From Malania oleifera (taxonomy: Eukaryota; Streptophyta; Magnoliopsida; Santalales; Ximeniaceae), in contig NC_080417.1 of NCBI RefSeq assembly GCF_029873635.1, positions 31,670,214-31,734,213 on the forward strand: a stretch of 64,000 nt of DNA. Reading direction: 5' to 3'. The translations under genes were made by a program, and so were the position numbers. Shown here one piece after another: positions 59,804 through 64,000 of this stretch. Each line of letters opens with the position of its first letter. Position 1 is the stretch's first letter. The notes beneath the pieces are model-generated. The model did not search any database. It was not told the DNA's origin and saw nothing but the letters and a program-made list of their open reading frames with translations.

Positions 59804-61261
59804 TGTCACACCCCGAACCCACGGATGGGCCCCAGGTGTGAATTTAGTAACCTAACATGTCTCTGTATTAATTAAAACATACATGATACTACACTGAATG
59901 AGGGTACGGGGCCCAACCCTGTGGGGTACTCGCATACCCTATACATATTCACATACACATCACATATGCAGCAGAAATGTTCTTTCTAATGCATACAACG
60001 TACCATACCAAAGTATGCACATAACCAGAGTCTACACTCCAAAATACAGTACATATATCGGGTGTCTACAAAACTTAACAATGACCACCCAGTTACAAAA
60101 ATCAGTAATTATTCAAGTACTATATGCAACTAACAGACAATTACGCTTCAGAACGCTCGGACGCTAGTTTCAGCTACTCGAAGGACCTGAAACACATTTG
60201 TATATTTGGGGTGAGACACCTCTTAATAAAGAAGAAAAAAGTTATATCATTGTGTGGCACATAAGTGTTATTTCAACATAAAACATAACGCAGTACAGTT
60301 CTAGTATTTTCACAATCCAATTCCAATACATACGATACAAAACATACGGTCAGTGTTATCACACTCTTCGGCCGAAATCGGCTGCATTACACAGAGCACC
60401 TTAGTCAAAGCCCCACAGTGATATCGTTGTTAATACGGTGCCCACTCACACCCATCAGTGACCAACTGGACCAAACATGTGATATTTCACACCCTCAGAT
60501 ATAAAGTCGGACACTCTCGCCCATGGTATTTAGCCGAAACAGGGCGTTTGCCCATGGTAATTAGCCGAGACGTGGTAATTTCACAAAATCTGGAACATTT
60601 TGGAACTCATGTTCCTATACCTCTCAGCTTACAGTAATTAGTCATCCTGGCTGTTTTCATAAACATAGAACATTTTACATACAACAATTCATTCCACACT
60701 TATTTGGGTATACAACAAATCATATAATTTTGAATTCGAGAATATAGTTTAATACAAATATAGGTACGGTCATCTCAATACCACAATTTATACAAATATA
60801 CGATTTTTCAACTGAAATAGAGATGACACCAAAGGCCCCCAATTTTTCTCAAAAACTATAACCCGAAAATCCCGTATTTTCACCTGATAGATTTTCTCAA
60901 ATAAGTAGTCAGAACATACATACAATCGTAAACTACATGTTTACCAATTCCAATTTAAAAAATAACTGATATAAACAGAATTCCCTTACCTTTTTCCGAA
61001 TACCAAACACGAATTCTATGGCTCCCAAAACTACGAACCGAGTTCACAAAACCTAAACATTGTAGAAAAATACTTCATTATAATTCCCACTACTACATAT
61101 ATACCGAAATGAAAATGAAATCAGACCCTTACCTCGATTTTGGGTCAAAACCCAAAAATCCTAAAAATGAAGATCTGATCCGTTATCCTCAAAGAGATTC
61201 TCCTCCTGATCCACGTAGCAACGTCAAATCGTTGATTCGGGCAACGAATGACCCGAAATCT

Positions 61262-61304
<43 letters not shown>

Positions 61305-61640
61305 TTGGTTTTTTAACTCTTAAGCAAAGCCAAAATATATTTATAACCAAGTTGACTCGACTAGCCTTGTCGATGAGACAGCGTCCTCGTCGAAGAGCCA
61401 CAAAAGGAAGTTCGTTGACATCAAGGTGGACTCGTTGACGAGTCTGAGATTTCAAAATTTCCCAAAATCCCTCGGCATCTCCTCGTCGACGAGCTACTGA
61501 ATTTCGTCACCAAGCTGCATAAGAGACTTCATTGACAAGAAAAGAAGCCTCGTCGACGAGCCTTGCTAATTTTTACCTTTTTAATTTTCCTTCTCTTTTC
61601 TTATTTATTTAATACACCTATTTCAGGTCGGGTTCTTACA
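59804..61640 (-). mobile_element. solo LTR, Ty3-like (TSD TGTTT)
   Basis: The + strand starts TGTCACACCCCGAACCCACG and ends CAGGTCGGGTTCTTACA; flanked by TGTTT at 59799-59803 and 61641-61645. Length 1837 bases. On - it begins TGTAAGAACCCGACC and ends GGGGTGTGACA, typical of plant Ty3 LTRs, but no coding domain supports the assignment. Contains (AG)n at 61263-61300 and a CTCGTCGACGAG palindrome cluster at 61340-61570. It separates the B2 gag from the B2 spacer. Confidence 0.9.
61340..61570. repeat. CTCGTCGACGAG palindrome cluster
   Basis: Two exact CTCGTCGACGAG 12-mers (near 61484 and 61551), CTCGTTGACGAGT near 61434, and variants TTGTCGATGAGAC and CTCGTCGAAGAGC, spaced 20-40 bases. Confidence 0.85.
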
Positions 61641-61645
61641 TGTTT

Positions 61646-62625
61646 TGTATATATGAATTATTATGCTTATTCACCCTTTTTTTACTAGATAAGGCATGAA
61701 GATTGCTATGGGATTTATCACATTTTTTTTAACCCCTTTTGAAAGAAATATTTCTTTTTACTCCTAAGGGTTTAACATGATTATTCTTTTCATTTTTAGC
61801 CTTCACTCTAGAGTCTTCCTCCAAGTAGATAATTTTCAATATTTTTTCAATCTTTCTCTTTTTAGGGATGGCATGATAATCTTTTACTTTTTGTAATTGC
61901 TTTGCCGTCCTTTTGTTTTCATTTGTCATAAATGTTTTCTTCTTAGACATCCTAACTAAAAACTTATGAGCATTAATGAATTTCTTTTGCGGCTTCTCAC
62001 AAGTTGCCATCCTTCCAATATTAGATGCATATGATTCAACACAAGATTTAACAAAAAGATTATCATAGGAATCATCGCATGTATCATCAACAGAATTATC
62101 ACTAGAAACAATAGATGATTCATCATATAATATATCATAGAATGCGGCACAAGAATCATCACAATTAAACATCATATGAACTATTTAATAAAGGAGATTG
62201 AAATGCATATACCTCCTCCTCAATTAAAGCACTTAGCCCATAATTCACCACTTCCAGATTGTTTGAGCATGATTCTTTAGGAGTGGTGGTTTCTTTTTCC
62301 TTAGGCATTTCATACCTCTTTTCTAACTCGTACCATATATCTTTCATGCATTTACATGCCACAATTTCATATAAAATATTAGAATCTGCAGCACAATACA
62401 ATAAGCCCATAGCATATGAATTTGCATGCACTAAATTAATATCATTTTCATTTATGGGCATACAAATTACCTTAATAATCACATGCCAGACCGTCCAATT
62501 CATAGATTTTATAAATATGCTCATTCATTGTTTCCATGAGGTGTAACCAACGCCACAAAATAGTGGAAGCCTAGTAACTGACTGTCCCTCACCGAATGGG
62601 CATACACCAATAAAAGTCATTGCGA
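61646..62625 (-). mobile_element. gag region of element B2
   Basis: The - strand reading begins near 62622 (FIGVCPFGEGQSVTRLPLF), then GYTSWKQ, MSIFIKSMNWTVWHVI, NSYAMGLLYCAADSN and KDIWYELEKRYEMPKEKE (62524-62165), with a Ser/Asp-rich then Lys-rich C-terminal part (62175-61729). This is the N-terminal order of Sirevirus gag seen at 22097 and 8235. No pol is found between it and the 3' LTR. Fossil with a few breaks. Confidence 0.75.
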
Positions 62626-64000
62626 TCTTTAGCAAAAAAGGTTAAGCTTATTGTGATTACGCGTCAAAACTGCGTAATTGGACGCTTAACCCGGGCTTTA
62701 CCGTTTATATTTTTAATTAAATGTCCAAAATTATCCAATATTTTAATAAAGTTCCAAAATCATCATTCTTGAAATTTATTGCACTATTTATGAGAATTTG
62801 GTAATTTTTTGTTGCAGGAAAATTCCCAGGAATCAAAACCAACACCTCTTCGTATTTTGTGCATAACTTTTTCGTCCGAGTTCCGATCCAGACGATTCAA
62901 ATTTCTAAAGAAAGAGAAAAGGATTATCTACAATTTTTGTGTTTTGAGTTTTGTGAGATACAGGCTCCAAAAGAGTCAGATTTGTGATGAACATAGAATA
63001 AAAAAAATAAAAAAAATATAGCAATTCGGGTTTCCTATTCGGGTCTAGGGTTTTCCCCCCCTATCCTATTTAACCCTTCTCTTTCTCTTCCTGCGTAGGC
63101 AGTCCCCATGGCTCCCCATTCTCCTCTTCTCCTTCTTCTTCTTCTTCTTCTTCTTCTTCTTCTTTAGTTTGTTTTTTTTGTTCTTTTCAATTATGCTTCT
63201 CTCCCCTTGTCTCTCTTCCTTCCCTTTGTCTTTCCTCCCTCACTCTCCCCCTTTCCTCTGTTTCTCTTGGCCTCCTCTGCCCTTTTGCAGTACGGCCAGC
63301 CTCCTCCACCATCTTCAGCAGTCCCCAAGCACAGCAGAACACTAGCCGACTCCATAGCAGGACCACCAAAGCGCAGCAGCAACTTCTCCAGCACAGCAGC
63401 AACTTCACGGCTCCGTGGATTTGTTTCTCTCTCTCTTTTTTCCTTTCTTTCTTTCTTTTATTTACTTTTCTTTGAATCTTGGAATATTGAAGAAAGTTTA
63501 GTTTTTTTTTTTTAATGTTATTGTAGTTTTCTTTCTTTTTGTTTAAGTTGAGTAATGTTGGGTATTTCATTATTGTTAAATTAATCTCTTTGTTTATCTA
63601 ATTGATAGTTATTTTAATTTAGCATTCTTAATTAAATTCAGATATTTTTTTTGTCGAAATTCGATTTAGTTAGGATCTATGATTAGTAAAGGTTGTGTTT
63701 TTATTGTGTTCCGTTATTGTTTACGTTTTTTAAATTTCCATTGAATTCATGTTTGCATTTAAATTGTGAGTCTTGATTTGATCTCTTAATTGTGCTAAAG
63801 GTTCGATTTTTAGTAGGTTCGGTTTTTTTTTAGTATGTGTCTAGTTTAGTTTCCATTGTGTGTTTTTAATTCCATGTTCTAGGTTGCCATTTTTAATTAA
63901 CGCGTGTCCCAGTGTTTCCTTAAGTAGACTAGGGTTTTCATTATTGTTATTTTAATTCCATGTTTAAAGTTTCCATTTTTACTTAGTATGATCTAGTGTT
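62626..64000 (+). other. probable Ty3-like LTR/leader running off the window
   Basis: CCTATTTAACCCTTCTC near 63064 (TATA-like), a CTT microsatellite (63128-63163), a CAG/CCA-rich segment (63290-63415), then T-rich sequence to the end. The order resembles TATA-GC-rich-T-rich in 27722-30803. The open frames at 63187-63570 are low-complexity. No LTR edge is confirmed. Confidence 0.35.

Noticed and set aside
63187-63570. Charged low-complexity open frames on both strands
   Set aside because: Explained by CTT/CAG-rich leader sequence; no domain, no conserved start.

Overview
This is nuclear DNA from a flowering plant, probably a eudicot; the sequence does not let me name the species. It is AT-rich, dominated by nested Ty1/Copia (Sirevirus and Tork types) and Ty3-like LTR elements, and carries plant peptide and MADS-box coding sequence. 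I see two intact host genes, both for RALF-type secreted signalling peptides (15705-16067 and 43115-43477, both +, 120 aa each). They are the two halves of a local duplication whose shared block (about 15483-17660 and 42827-44945) includes promoter and 3' flank. About 25 kb of retroelement fossils now lies between the blocks. The downstream copy keeps a TATA box that the upstream copy has lost.

A third host-derived locus is broken and has no long open frame: 40630-41250 (-) is an intronless SVP/AGL24 (StMADS11-clade) MADS-box pseudogene. It can be followed from the end of the MADS domain through the I region and K-box to the clade's C-terminal SLKLGLPYS motif. Short fragments of the same MADS exon end, with a characteristic upstream repeat, recur at 3442-3770, 10546-10895, 11722-11821/15030-15051, 17903-18248/19513-20129 and 42510-42610. 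They act as a local repeat family around the RALF genes.

Layout. 1-1504: 3' part of a long Ty3-like LTR. 1505-11721: an apparent 7.3-kb tandem duplication containing a gag-only Sirevirus-like element on the - strand (4165-10281), MADS fragments and a 51-bp minisatellite. 11722-15051: a MADS fragment split by a solo LTR that is itself split by a second solo LTR. 15052-17902: RALF copy 1. 17903-20129: MADS-related block split by a solo LTR. 20130-32062: a broken Sirevirus (+) with 5' LTR, gag, pol parts and envelope-like region, hosting two solo LTRs. 32063-33238: LTR scraps. 33239-40602: a broken Tork/Tnt1-like Copia element (+) hosting two solo LTRs. 40630-42100: the MADS pseudogene and its upstream block. 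42510-45114: RALF copy 2. 45115-62625: a run of Sirevirus LTRs and non-coding interiors, mostly -, ending in a gag region and hosting another solo LTR. 62626-64000: probable Ty3-like LTR/leader sequence running off the window.

Themes. (i) Eight solo LTRs can be delimited by TG...CA-type ends plus 5-bp target duplications (six exact, two with one mismatch), so LTR-LTR recombination has been frequent. (ii) Nearly every Copia-type LTR here carries a 200-400 bp cluster of short near-palindromes around GTCGAC-like cores, with a different core in each family. (iii) Two families show LTR-gag-long spacer-PPT-LTR structure with no pol visible. I saw no tRNA, rRNA or CRISPR features.
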